From the NCBI GenBank assembly GCA_900762805.1, contig CAAFHY010000068.1, forward strand, positions 1 through 17,244: DNA of 17,244 bases, read 5' to 3'. Source of the stretch: Oscillospiraceae bacterium. GTDB lineage: Bacteria > Bacillota > Clostridia > Oscillospirales > Ruminococcaceae. Shown here in pieces: positions 5,722 to 15,967 of the stretch (positions are counted from its first letter, which is position 1; the number at the start of each line of letters is the position of its first letter). The notes under the pieces were generated by a model that saw only the letters and a list, made by a program, of their open reading frames with translations, was not told where the DNA came from and ran no database searches. The translations under genes were made by a program, and so were the position numbers.

Positions 5722-7156
5722 AAAAATCCTCCACTCCATTCTTGCGGCGCAGCATCTCCTCAAACCCGTCGATATACTCGGCCGGATATTTATAATTGAA
5801 GATGCGCGAAATTCTGTGTGTAAACGGATCGACCAGCTTGGTGACGGCGCCGGCCCCGCATGCCATTATTGTATGCAGCTCATCCATGATAAAAACATTG
5901 TAGAGCCCAAAATAGCCGGGGCGCGAATAGCCGACATTTTCAAGGTTGTCAACCGTTCCCTTCTGTCTATACATATAATACGGCACATAGCCGTTTTCCG
6001 TGAGGGTCCGGTAAGCATCGTCAACCATGACGCTGGCGGGCGATGCCGTAAAGCCGCCCTTCTCCCGCAGTGTCGAAGCACGCTTGATGGTCAGCGCATG
6101 GACGGTAACGCCCTCCGGCGCAAGCTCGGACACGCGGTCAAGCGAGCGGCGAAAGCCCTCGGCGGTGTCGCCGGGCAGCCCCACGATAAGGTCCATATTG
6201 ATATTGCTGAAGCCCAGCGCACGGGCCTCGGCAAAGACGCGGTCGATATCGGCAGCCGTGTGGCGGCGGCCGATGGCGCGCAGCACCTCATCGGAAAAGG
6301 TCTGCGGATTGATGCAGATGCGGCTGACGCCGGCCCTTTTCAACAGCAGCAGCTTTTCGCGATCGATGGTGTCGGGCCGGCCGGCCTCGACCGTAAACTC
6401 GCGCACGCCGGCAAGCTCGGCCCCGGCGCTGACGGCCTCCAGTACACGCGCCAGCTGCTCTGCCGTCATGACGGTCGGTGTTCCGCCGCCGATATAAACG
6501 GTCTCCAGCCTCAGGCCAAGCCGCCTGATAACGGCGAGCGCCTGCCCTATCTCCCGCACCAGACAGTTGACATAGCTTTCGAGCTGGCGGCCGCCGTCGC
6601 GCTCGGTCGTCTTGGAAACAAAGGAGCAATAGCTGCACCGCGTCGGGCAAAACGGGATGGAGATGTAGAGCGAAACGCTGTCAGGACGGGAAAGCGCGCG
6701 CACAGCCTGCGAATGAATAGCGGTTGCGATGGCCAGCTCGGTTTTCGCGCCGGTGACATGGCAGCGTCCCGTCAGCTCGCTTCGCACGGCGTCCCAGCTG
6801 CCCAGCGCCTCACGGCGGGACGATACATACTTGGCGGGACGTATGCCGGTGAGGATACCCCACGGCGGCTTCACGCCAAAGCGGGCGCTCAGCAGATCAT
6901 AAAGCATACCGGCCAGCTCATATTCCTGCGCGCGGCTATCCTCCATCGGGGCGGTACGGCGCAGCAGACCGCGGTCGCCTCCGACCGACACATAGCACAG
7001 CAGACGCATCCGCCCGCCGGCGCAGGCGGCGCGCAGATAGGCAAAATCCCCCGCCGGCACCGGACGCTCGGTCGAGACGGTCACTTCGCCAGTGAAAAGC
7101 CGGGCAATGTTTTCCATCTCATACCGGAAGCTGTGCCCCCTAATATAAACGATCAT
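5678..7156 (-). CDS. hemZ: Radical SAM protein HemZ (coproporphyrinogen dehydrogenase-like)
   Basis: A 492-residue radical SAM enzyme of the HemZ group, annotated as oxygen-independent coproporphyrinogen III dehydrogenase, although biochemical support for HemZ is weaker than for HemN. The N-terminal part carries GILTGIRPAKY (100-110), characteristic of HemZ. The 4Fe-4S cluster motif is C170-x3-C174-x2-C177 in YISIPFCPTRCSYCSF, and the SAM-binding GGGTP is at 223-227. The position two after the third cysteine is F, not the fourth cysteine of HemN, as in HemW and HemZ. NMDLIVGLPGDT is the usual C-terminal barrel motif. The start at 7156 overlaps the MBL gene stop as ATGA and has GGGGAAAG upstream. 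The final 14 codons overlap the kinase gene. Confidence 0.87.
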   Translation of the reverse strand: MIVYIRGHSFRYEMENIARLFTGEVTVSTERPVPAGDFAYLRAACAGGRMRLLCYVSVGGDRGLLRRTAPMEDSRAQEYELAGMLYDLLSARFGVKPPWGILTGIRPAKYVSSRREALGSWDAVRSELTGRCHVTGAKTELAIATAIHSQAVRALSRPDSVSLYISIPFCPTRCSYCSFVSKTTERDGGRQLESYVNCLVREIGQALAVIRRLGLRLETVYIGGGTPTVMTAEQLARVLEAVSAGAELAGVREFTVEAGRPDTIDREKLLLLKRAGVSRICINPQTFSDEVLRAIGRRHTAADIDRVFAEARALGFSNINMDLIVGLPGDTAEGFRRSLDRVSELAPEGVTVHALTIKRASTLREKGGFTASPASVMVDDAYRTLTENGYVPYYMYRQKGTVDNLENVGYSRPGYFGLYNVFIMDELHTIMACGAGAVTKLVDPFTHRISRIFNYKYPAEYIDGFEEMLRRKNGVEDFYAGCVSSQAADRQP

Positions 7157-7743
7157 AGCTTTCTTTCCCCGTCCGCGGCCAGATAGGGGTTGCCGGCCTT
7201 TTCGGCGGACAGTGTTGTCTCGCGGCCATGGCCGGGAATAACGCGGTAATCCTCGGGCAGGGCGCACAGCCGCCGCAGCGAGGCCGTCAGCGCCCCGCTG
7301 TCGCCGCCCGAAAGGTCAGTGCGGCCGACCGACCGGTAAAACAGCGTATCGCCCGACAGCATAAGACCGGGCATCAGAAAACAGACGCTCCCCTCGGTGT
7401 GGCCGGGGGTCGAAAGCACCTCGACAGTTTCACCGCCGAAAACAAGGCGGTCGCCGTCCTGCAGCAGGCGGTCGGGCCTTTGGGGCAGGCGGTAAGCGTC
7501 GTCCGCTCCGATCATGACGGGACAGTCAAACGCCTTCATAACAGCGGGAAGACCGCCGGTATGGTCGCTGTGCCCGTGGGTCAGCAGCACGGCTGCCACC
7601 GGCTTGCCAAGCGCCCTGGCCGCCTCCGCGACCCTGCGCCCCTCAAAGCCGGGGTCAACGATCACCGTGCTGTCGTCAAAGGCCAGCAGACAGCAGTTGG
7701 TCCTGAAAAAGACCGTTCCGACCGGTAAAATATGCAGCTTCAT
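7153..7743 (-). CDS. MBL-fold hydrolase, glyoxalase II-like
   Basis: A 196-residue metallo-beta-lactamase-fold enzyme close to the small hydroxyacylglutathione-hydrolase-like (YqgX/GloB-type) proteins. The metal ligands are all present: THGHSDH at 55-61 (H56, H58, D60, H61), H115 in TPGHTEGS, D132 in SGDTLF and H172 in IPGHG. Length is normal for bacterial short GloB-like proteins (about 200). The substrate is not known; thioester hydrolysis is a family-based guess. The ATG at 7743 overlaps the dtd stop as ATGA and has GGAG eight bases upstream; an in-frame GTG nine bases earlier lies in dtd and is a less likely start. It lies between dtd and hemZ in the operon. Confidence 0.87.
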   Translation of the reverse strand: MKLHILPVGTVFFRTNCCLLAFDDSTVIVDPGFEGRRVAEAARALGKPVAAVLLTHGHSDHTGGLPAVMKAFDCPVMIGADDAYRLPQRPDRLLQDGDRLVFGGETVEVLSTPGHTEGSVCFLMPGLMLSGDTLFYRSVGRTDLSGGDSGALTASLRRLCALPEDYRVIPGHGRETTLSAEKAGNPYLAADGERKL

Positions 7744-8189
7744 TGTTTCCACTCCGTCGTGTCCATAATAATGGTGATAGGGCCGTCGTTGACCAGCTCG
7801 ACCTGCATATCGCCGCCGAACACACCGCCCTTGACGGGCAGGCCATACCCGGCCAGCAGCTGAAGGTATTCTTCAAAATAGCCGGCAGCGGCGGCAGGAT
7901 CCCCGGCCTTGATAAAGGACGGGCGGTTGCCCTTCCGACAGTCGGCCGCCAGTGAGAAATTGGGCACCACCAGCACCTCGCCGCCGATATCGGCCAGCGA
8001 GAGGTTCATTTTGCCGTTCTCATCGGGAAAGATGCGCAGGCCGGCCGTCTTTCTGGCCAGCAGCACGGCGTCGGCTGTCCGGTCACCCTCTTCGGCTCCA
8101 AAAAGCACCAGCAGCCCGCGGCCTATCGCCTTGAAATGCGCGCCGCAGGCAACAGAAGCGCGGGAAACGCGCTGAATGACAAGCTTCAT
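7740..8189 (-). CDS. dtd: D-aminoacyl-tRNA deacylase
   Basis: A 149-residue deacylase that frees tRNA from D-amino acids (and glycine mischarged on tRNA-Ala), a chirality checkpoint in translation. The start MKLVIQRVSRASV, KMNLSL (60-65), CRKGNRPSF (84-92) and MQVELVNDGPIT with the Gly-cisPro pair G136-P137 identify the family. The active-site loop that reads SQFTL in most DTDs is PNFSL here (76-80), giving Pro for Ser, Asn for Gln and Ser for Thr. Length is normal. It starts 3 nt after the rel stop, with GGAG seven bases before ATG. The order rel-dtd is the same as in B. subtilis. Confidence 0.93.
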   Translation of the reverse strand: MKLVIQRVSRASVACGAHFKAIGRGLLVLFGAEEGDRTADAVLLARKTAGLRIFPDENGKMNLSLADIGGEVLVVPNFSLAADCRKGNRPSFIKAGDPAAAAGYFEEYLQLLAGYGLPVKGGVFGGDMQVELVNDGPITIIMDTTEWKQ

Positions 8190-8192
8190 GCG

Positions 8193-10336
<2,144 letters not shown>

Positions 10337-10337
<1 letters not shown>

Positions 10338-12343
10338 CAGTTGCCTCCGCGATTGAGATAAAAGAATGTAGCCGAATCGGCAAGGTCACGTTTAGCCGCG
10401 GTCTTCTTAGGACGAAGCGAGCCAGCATAGACAAGCCCCAGCTCCTTGAGTGTGCGGCAGGCGGCCAGCACCTTTCCGGCCGGCAGCCGGCACTTGACGA
10501 CAAGCGGTGAAAGGTCGCGCTCGTTATAGCGCCCGGCCCGCAGCGCGGTGTAAACGGCGGCCACATCGGCACGGGTGATGGCGATGGCGCTGTTTTCGGC
10601 CTGCCACGGGGCATCGACATCAAGCCGCTCAAAGATATCAGCCGTGGCAAGCTCGCTGTTTTTGAAATCATGCGCCCGCATCTCAACGACGCGAAGCGAC
10701 AGGAATTCCCGCCCGCCCGACCGGTTGATGCCGGCGGTAAAGGCGATATCCACGGTATCTCCCTCCCGATAGGGGCAGTCGGCGACCGACAGGGAAAAGT
10801 CGGCAAAGCGCAGCGTCTGCTCGCCGGCCTTGACCTGATAGGCGACATACTTTTCGGCCAGCGCCTGAATGGCGCTGAGAACGACACCGTACAGCGCAAA
10901 GACAGGCTGCTCGTTGCAGCGTCCGAAAGGCTCCAGCTCCGAAAGCCGGCCGACCTGTTCGAGTGTCAGATCGGATGCCTGCACGGCGCAGTCGATCTCA
11001 AGTACACCATGCGGCACGGGATGCATACGGCAATATTCGGTCAGCTTGCCGACAAAGGCAGAAAGATTGCCGCGCCGGAGCGACAGCCCGGCTGCCATGG
11101 TGTGGCCGCCAAACCGTTCCAGACAATCGCCGGCGTAGGCAAGCGCGTCATAGATGGAAAAGCCATCGACACTGCGGCAGGAGCCCTTCAGCAGCGTGCC
11201 GTCGTCGGTATAGACGATGGCCGGCTTGCCGTAGCGGTCAACAAGGCGCGAGGCAACGATGCCGATGATGCCGCCGGCAAGGCCGGTGTCGCCCACCACG
11301 ATGACGGGCTTGGCCAGCAGCGACGGGTCAGCCAGAAAGAGCGACTGGATGCGCTGCTCGGCCTCCTCCTCCAGCGCGCGGCGGGTGCGGTTGTAGCCGT
11401 CGATCTTCTGCGCATACTCCTCGCAGTTCTCCTCATCGAGCAGCAGCATGAGACTGTCGCCGGCCGATTCGATGCGGCCGGCGGCGTTGAGGCGTGGGGC
11501 AATGCCGAAGGCGATCGACCGCGCCGTGAGCTCCTCCTCCTTGATGGAGGCCAGCTCAAGCAGCGCCGAAAGGCCGGGGTTGGCCCCCTGCCGCAGCTGA
11601 TCCAGACCGGTCTGCACGATCTGACGATTTTCTGAAACGAGCGGCATGACGTCGGCCACTGTCCCCAGCGCCGCCAGATAACCGAAATAATCCAAAATCT
11701 GCTCAGGCGGACAAGCCTCTACGGCGGCGCACAGCTTGAGAGCCACGCCGACGCCGGCCAGCTCCTTGAATTTGCTGGGACATCCCTCGCGGTTGGGATC
11801 GACGACGGCAACAGCGCGCGGCACCTCAGCCCCGCCTCGGTGATGGTCGCAGACAATGACATCGATGCCCAGACTGTTGGCATAATCGACCTCGTCGATG
11901 GCGGTAATACCGTTGTCAACCGTGATGATGAGCTGCACCGAACGCTCGGCCAGCTCATCAATGGCCGTGCGGCTGAGACCATAGCCCTCACGCCGGCGAT
12001 CCGGCAGACGGAAGATGACCTCACTCTCGGCGACCGAGGTCAGATAGCTGTAGAGCAGCGCCGTGGCCGTCACACCATCGACGTCATAGTCGCCAAAGAT
12101 GCCGATGCGCTGACCGTCGCTGACGGCAGCCCGTATACGCGCGGCGGCCTTGTCCATGTCCAGAATATCAAAGGGCGATTCCATGGGAGCCTCGCAGAAT
12201 ATCAGCCCGCGGACAAGAGCGGGGTCGGTATAGCCGCGCGAGGCCAGCACCCGCGCCGTCAGCAGCCCGATGCCGCACTGAGCAGCCAGCTCCCCGGCCG
12301 CCGCCCCGTTGGCTTCATTCAGTTTCCATTCGTGAAAAGACAT
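10337..12343 (-). CDS. recJ: Single-stranded-DNA exonuclease RecJ
   Basis: A 668-residue 5'-3' single-strand exonuclease used in RecF-type recombination and mismatch repair. DHH motifs are intact: I GDYDVDG (84-90), II VDNG (142-145), III DHH (166-168) and IV GTVAD (227-231). The DHHA1 domain carries GGHTMAAGL (412-420), followed by the OB-type region and a C-terminal winged-helix-like segment (about 590-665). Length lies between E. coli RecJ (577) and B. subtilis RecJ (786). The ATG at 12343 follows AAAGGGAATAT; a longer reading would enter the 17-nt gap and cdaR. GdpP, a c-di-AMP phosphodiesterase, also carries DHH/DHHA1, but this protein lacks GdpP's membrane, PAS and GGDEF parts and matches RecJ throughout. 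Confidence 0.94.
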
Positions 12344-12360
12344 ATATTCCCTTTGCGTTC

Positions 12361-13635
12361 TTATTTCCGGCTGACCTTGACCGTGACGGTATAGCTTCCG
12401 ACAGCCCACGCCGACGGGTGCCCCGGAATAATGATGCTGACCGGCACATTGTAGGTGCCCGGCTCGGCGGCTATTTCGGTGGCATCGATAACGGCGGTCG
12501 CCGAGCCGCCGGAGACGGTGTCGATGGTCGCCTTGTCGGCTATGATAGCGACGCCGTTCAGCGAGGGCGTCTCGATCTGATAATCCAGCTCCTCCGCGCC
12601 GCCCTGAATGTGGAAGCTGGCGATATTGATTTTTTTGGTTGACAAAGCATCCGTCTCAAAGCGGACGGTCACGGCGGTAATGCCGTCAACATTGAGCATA
12701 CCGCTGGGCAGCTGAACATCGAACTGATAGGTCTTGTCAAGATCAACCGATGACAGGTCGATATAGCCGACGGTGCGCATCGTAGCGGCATCCAGCACCG
12801 AGGGGCTGGCGGCGACGCGCAGCTCACTGACCGACTGCTGATAATGCAGCGTGCTGATATCGAAGCCCTCCGGCACATTGGTAAAGCTGATGCCCAGCTT
12901 GATGATACCGAGCTTATAGACAGGCACCGTGACATCGACCGAACGCAGACTCATCGTGAAATTGGAGCTGTCGAGCTTCCGGTCGTTGGCGTCATAGAGC
13001 TGGAGGGCGCAGTTTTCGGTGATGGTCGCCGTAGCATCGGTGGTAACCGTCTTGAGCTCAGCCACCACCCGGCTGATATTGACCAGCTCGGTACGAGGGC
13101 CGGAAATGGTGATATTGGATGAAGTCAGCACCGGCGCGGCAACCAGATAGCCGTCAGCCGGCGAAATATTCTCGGTTGAAACGGTGATGGGGAACTCCTG
13201 CTCAGCCACCTCGGCAAAGGTAAGCTTGACGCTCGAAAGCGAAACGTGAGTGATCTCAAAGGTCAGAAGCCGGTTGGCCTGCACGATCTGCAGCGGCAGC
13301 TCATAGGTGCCCGGCTCGGTCACAGCGGTAAAGATGGGCGTGATGGTAAACGAATCGCGCCGCAGCGACGAAATAATCGAGCGGTCGCCCTTGACCGTGA
13401 TATCGACCGTGATATCATCGAGCGCGCGCCCGACGATCTCTACGCCGTAGCTGTGGTAAGAGGCGCTCGTAGGCACCGTGATGGGTACATTATAGATGGT
13501 GGTCGTCTGCTCGGTGCTGACCGTTGCAACCACGGCGATCCAGCAGGCGACGGCCAGCAGAAACGAAAGCAGCAGCAATACGATGCGGTTGGAAAATATC
13601 CCCTTGCCCTTTTCGTCAGTTGTCTTGTTCTTCAC
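12361..13635 (-). CDS. cdaR: YbbR-domain membrane protein CdaR, partner of CdaA
   Basis: A 424-residue membrane-anchored protein with one N-terminal transmembrane helix (about 16-40, RIVLLLLSFLLAVACWIAVV) and a long extracytoplasmic region of YbbR repeats. Roughly four units begin near YNVPITVPT (48), FPITVSTENISP, VPVYKLGIIKLG and INIASFHIQGG. In Bacillota CdaR binds and modulates the diadenylate cyclase CdaA at the membrane. The start is a GTG at 13635 with AGGGGG upstream; it overlaps the last 20 nt of cdaA in another frame. The gene that usually follows (glmM) is not here; recJ comes next after 17 nt. Confidence 0.9.
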   Translation of the reverse strand: MKNKTTDEKGKGIFSNRIVLLLLSFLLAVACWIAVVATVSTEQTTTIYNVPITVPTSASYHSYGVEIVGRALDDITVDITVKGDRSIISSLRRDSFTITPIFTAVTEPGTYELPLQIVQANRLLTFEITHVSLSSVKLTFAEVAEQEFPITVSTENISPADGYLVAAPVLTSSNITISGPRTELVNISRVVAELKTVTTDATATITENCALQLYDANDRKLDSSNFTMSLRSVDVTVPVYKLGIIKLGISFTNVPEGFDISTLHYQQSVSELRVAASPSVLDAATMRTVGYIDLSSVDLDKTYQFDVQLPSGMLNVDGITAVTVRFETDALSTKKINIASFHIQGGAEELDYQIETPSLNGVAIIADKATIDTVSGGSATAVIDATEIAAEPGTYNVPVSIIIPGHPSAWAVGSYTVTVKVSRK

Positions 13636-14458
13636 TGCTCTGCCCCCTTTTCTTGGGTTCCGGGATCAGCTCCCGCTTCAGGATACGCATAAGTGAGATG
13701 CGGTCGAGCCGCCGGACGAGGATGCCGTTCTGCGCCACCGAAATAACGCCGGTCTCCTCCGACACGACGATGACAACGGCGTCGGAATTCTCCGAAAGGC
13801 CGAGCGCCGCGCGGTGGCGGGTGCCGAGCTCGCGGGCTATCTCGGTGTTGGCGGAAAGCGGCAGATAGCAGCCGGCCGCATAGACGCGCCCGTCCCTCAC
13901 AATGACGGCGCCGTCGTGCAGCGGGCAGCCCTCATAGAAAATCGTTTCAAGCAGCTCGCTTGACAGGCGGGCATCGACGGTAGTGCCGGTCGCCGCGATC
14001 TCGGACAGACCCGTTTTCAGCTCGATGGCGATGAGCGCGCCCGTTTTATCCATCGACATGGCCTCTACGCTGGCGCAGATGTCATTGATGGCCTCCGACC
14101 ACATGGCGGCGCTCTCCTCGCCGGTTCTGTGCTGGCCGAAAAACGGCAGCGTGCCCGTCTTCCGACCGACGTTTTCCAGCATCCGCCGCAGCTCCGGCTG
14201 AAACACCACAATGGCCGCGATGATTCCGAATTGCAGCACATTGCTGAAAACAAAATTGAGCGTCTTAAAGCCGAAATACTGCGCCACGGTGTAGCAGACC
14301 AGCAGCACGATGATGCCGCGGATAAGCTGCACGGCGCGTGTTCTCTGCGCCAGCAGGATAAGCTGATAGATAAGATAGGTCAGAATCAGGATATCCAGCA
14401 CATCAACAAGCTGGATGGATGCAAATATCTCCTTGAGAAGATTCCACACCGTTGTCAT
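13616..14458 (-). CDS. cdaA: Membrane diadenylate cyclase CdaA
   Basis: A 280-residue enzyme that condenses two ATP into cyclic di-AMP, a messenger controlling potassium and osmolyte uptake and wall integrity. Three hydrophobic segments lie near 20-38, 44-62 and 68-88. The DAC domain follows, with DGA at 182-184 (LHDGAVIV) and RHR at 214-216 (GTRHRAALG), the catalytic motifs of the family. Length is typical (270-285). The charged C-terminal tail ([13 protein letters not shown]) lies in the region overlapping cdaR. The ATG overlaps the ispDF stop as ATGA and has AAAGGA upstream, so cdaA is coupled to ispDF and co-transcribed with cdaR. Confidence 0.96.
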   Translation of the reverse strand: MTTVWNLLKEIFASIQLVDVLDILILTYLIYQLILLAQRTRAVQLIRGIIVLLVCYTVAQYFGFKTLNFVFSNVLQFGIIAAIVVFQPELRRMLENVGRKTGTLPFFGQHRTGEESAAMWSEAINDICASVEAMSMDKTGALIAIELKTGLSEIAATGTTVDARLSSELLETIFYEGCPLHDGAVIVRDGRVYAAGCYLPLSANTEIARELGTRHRAALGLSENSDAVVIVVSEETGVISVAQNGILVRRLDRISLMRILKRELIPEPKKRGQSSEEQDN

Positions 14459-15603
14459 ATTTCAGATCCTTTCAGAGCTTGATCGTATACGAGCAGAACA
14501 ACCGCGTGGGCCGCGATGCCCTCCTGCCGGCCGGTAAAGCCGAGATGCTCCTCCGTCGTAGCCTTAACAGAAACACAGTCAGCATCCACGCCGACAGCGG
14601 CGGCAAGGCTGCGGCGCATAGCCTCGATATAGGGCGACAGCTTGGGTGCCTGCGCAATAATGGTCACGTCCAAATTGCCGACGCGCAGCCCCTTTTCCCC
14701 CGCAAGCTCGACACAGCGTGCCAACAGCTTGAGACTGTCGGCGCCCTTGTAGGCACTGTCGGTATCGGGAAAATGATACCCGATATCACGCAGCGCCGCA
14801 GCGCCGAGTATAGCATCGGCAGCGGCATGGGCGGCGACATCGGCGTCCGAGTGGCCGACCAGCCCCAGCTCGTAGGGTATCCTGACGCCGCACAGCACCA
14901 GCTCCTCGCCGTGTGCCAGCCGGTGTACGTCATATCCGTGACCAATCCTCATAGCGCTTGCTCCAAGAAGGCTGCAAGCCGCCGCAGCATCCTCTTTTGT
15001 GGTAATTTTCATATTATTGTAATCGCCGGGTACAACGGCAATGGCAATGCCGGCCTTTTCAGCGACCTCGCAATCGTCCTTTTCGGTGCCGTCGGCCCTT
15101 TCAAAGGCGGCTGTAAAAGGGGCCGCCGCAAACATCTGCGGCGTCTGCACCGCCAAGGCGCTGTCGCGGTCGATGGTCGCAGCCACCTGCCCGCCCCGGA
15201 TCAGCTTAACGCTGTCCTTGAGCGCGACAAAGGGGGCGGCGGCGCCCACGCGCAGGGCCGCCTCGACAACATCGCTGATAACAGTCTGCGACAGCAGCGG
15301 CCGGGCGCCGTCATGGATCATGATATAATCGGAGCCGGCTGCTGCGGCCAGCCCCCGACGCACCGATTCGGCGCGTGTTTCGCCGCCGGGCACGACGGCC
15401 CGCAGCTTGGAAAAGCCAAGGCTGCGCACATACGATACCCTGCTTTCAGCCGTAACAACGATGATATCGGTGACCGACGGAGCCTGCTCAAAAGCCCGGA
15501 TCGAGCGTTCAAGCACCGTCTGGCCGCCCAGCTCCAACATCAGCTTATCGCTTCCAAAGCGCACCGAGCGTCCGCCCGCCGCAATAATGGCTGTGATCTT
15601 CAT
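14455..15603 (-). CDS. ispDF: Bifunctional IspDF of the MEP isoprenoid pathway
   Basis: A 382-residue fusion. Residues 1-217 are IspD (MEP cytidylyltransferase): [13 protein letters not shown] (8-20) is the nucleotide-binding loop, with HDGARPL (97-103) and [13 protein letters not shown] (193-205). Residues 218-382 are IspF (MECDP synthase), starting [12 protein letters not shown] with metal ligands D225 and H227, then [10 protein letters not shown] (250-259) and [10 protein letters not shown] (273-282). The fused enzyme catalyses the third and fifth steps of the MEP route; IspE is not in the window. GGAGG seven bases before the ATG and a promoter 32 nt away mark it as the first gene of the long operon. 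Fused IspDF is best known from alpha- and epsilon-proteobacteria but is also seen elsewhere. Confidence 0.95.
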   Translation of the reverse strand: MKITAIIAAGGRSVRFGSDKLMLELGGQTVLERSIRAFEQAPSVTDIIVVTAESRVSYVRSLGFSKLRAVVPGGETRAESVRRGLAAAAGSDYIMIHDGARPLLSQTVISDVVEAALRVGAAAPFVALKDSVKLIRGGQVAATIDRDSALAVQTPQMFAAAPFTAAFERADGTEKDDCEVAEKAGIAIAVVPGDYNNMKITTKEDAAAACSLLGASAMRIGHGYDVHRLAHGEELVLCGVRIPYELGLVGHSDADVAAHAAADAILGAAALRDIGYHFPDTDSAYKGADSLKLLARCVELAGEKGLRVGNLDVTIIAQAPKLSPYIEAMRRSLAAAVGVDADCVSVKATTEEHLGFTGRQEGIAAHAVVLLVYDQALKGSEI

Positions 15604-15634
15604 CGGCGTTCCTCCACAAGGTTACACATTTGTT

Positions 15635-15663
15635 ATTATACTTCATTTTTGCCGGCTGCACAA
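15635..15663 (-). promoter_or_regulatory. SigA-type promoter of the ispDF-cdaA-...-kinase operon
   Basis: A perfect -10 TATAAT (15640-15635) with a 17-nt spacer to a weak -35 TTGTGC (15663-15658). Transcription would start near 15628, giving a leader of about 25 nt before ispDF. This is the only clear promoter ahead of the nine-gene run. Confidence 0.7.
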
Positions 15664-15687
15664 CCTTTTTGCGTCGGTTTTTATCAG

Positions 15688-15718
15688 AAAGGCGGGCAGC
15701 AGTCGGCTGCGGTCCGCC
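15688..15718 (-). terminator. Possible intrinsic terminator after rmuC
   Basis: GGCGG pairs with CCGCC (5 bp), then a 3x3 internal loop, then GCAG/CTGC with a CCGA loop, followed by TTTCT on the minus strand. The short T tail makes it imperfect. Its place, about 25 bp upstream of the ispDF -35, suits an end for the rmuC transcript. Confidence 0.4.
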
Positions 15719-15967
15719 CGAATGGCTGAAATTGCTGCTTCTTCCGGCAGCCCGGCGCAGCACAGGACCAGACAGGCGGCAAAAGCGCCGCATGACCGCC
15801 TGTTCAGCGAAAGCGACACCGGAGCCGCCGGCTCAAGAAAAGCGCCGGCGGGTTACCCGCTGCACGGGAATACACCAGGCCCCCGCCGCGTACAAGGCGG
15901 CGCCGGATAGAAAGGGAATGAGCTCCCGCCGCAGCGGTCAGTCCGATAAATGTGCCAAAGCAGCTGC
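15719..15967 (-). other. GC-rich rmuC-ispDF intergenic region with hairpins, no gene recognised
   Basis: I find no convincing gene in this stretch; the open frames on both strands are low-complexity and lack ribosome sites. Several short hairpins occur: CGCCGC/GCGGCG with a 7-nt loop (15884-15902), GCGGG/CCCGC with a 3-nt loop (15848-15860) and GCGGC/GCCGC with a 6-nt loop (15776-15791). None has a strong T run. They may be folded 3' RNA of rmuC or degraded sequence. Confidence 0.4.

Noticed and set aside
5720..5900. A sign of frameshift between hemZ and the kinase because the frames overlap
   Set aside because: Both products are full-length with complete motifs and a good ribosome site at the kinase start, so the overlap is genuine rather than an error.
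5639..7186. Open frame of 515 codons on the plus strand
   Set aside because: It lies entirely antisense to hemZ and the kinase start. Its product is rich in H, R, G and A with no motif, a usual by-product of GC-rich coding DNA; hemZ has clear family motifs.
14452..15729. Open frame of 425 codons on the plus strand
   Set aside because: It is antisense to ispDF, which shows all IspD and IspF motifs; the product is low-complexity with no ribosome site or family resemblance.
15545..15793. 82-codon minus-strand frame upstream of ispDF
   Set aside because: It overlaps the ispDF start in another frame, spans the candidate promoter, and its product resembles no family.
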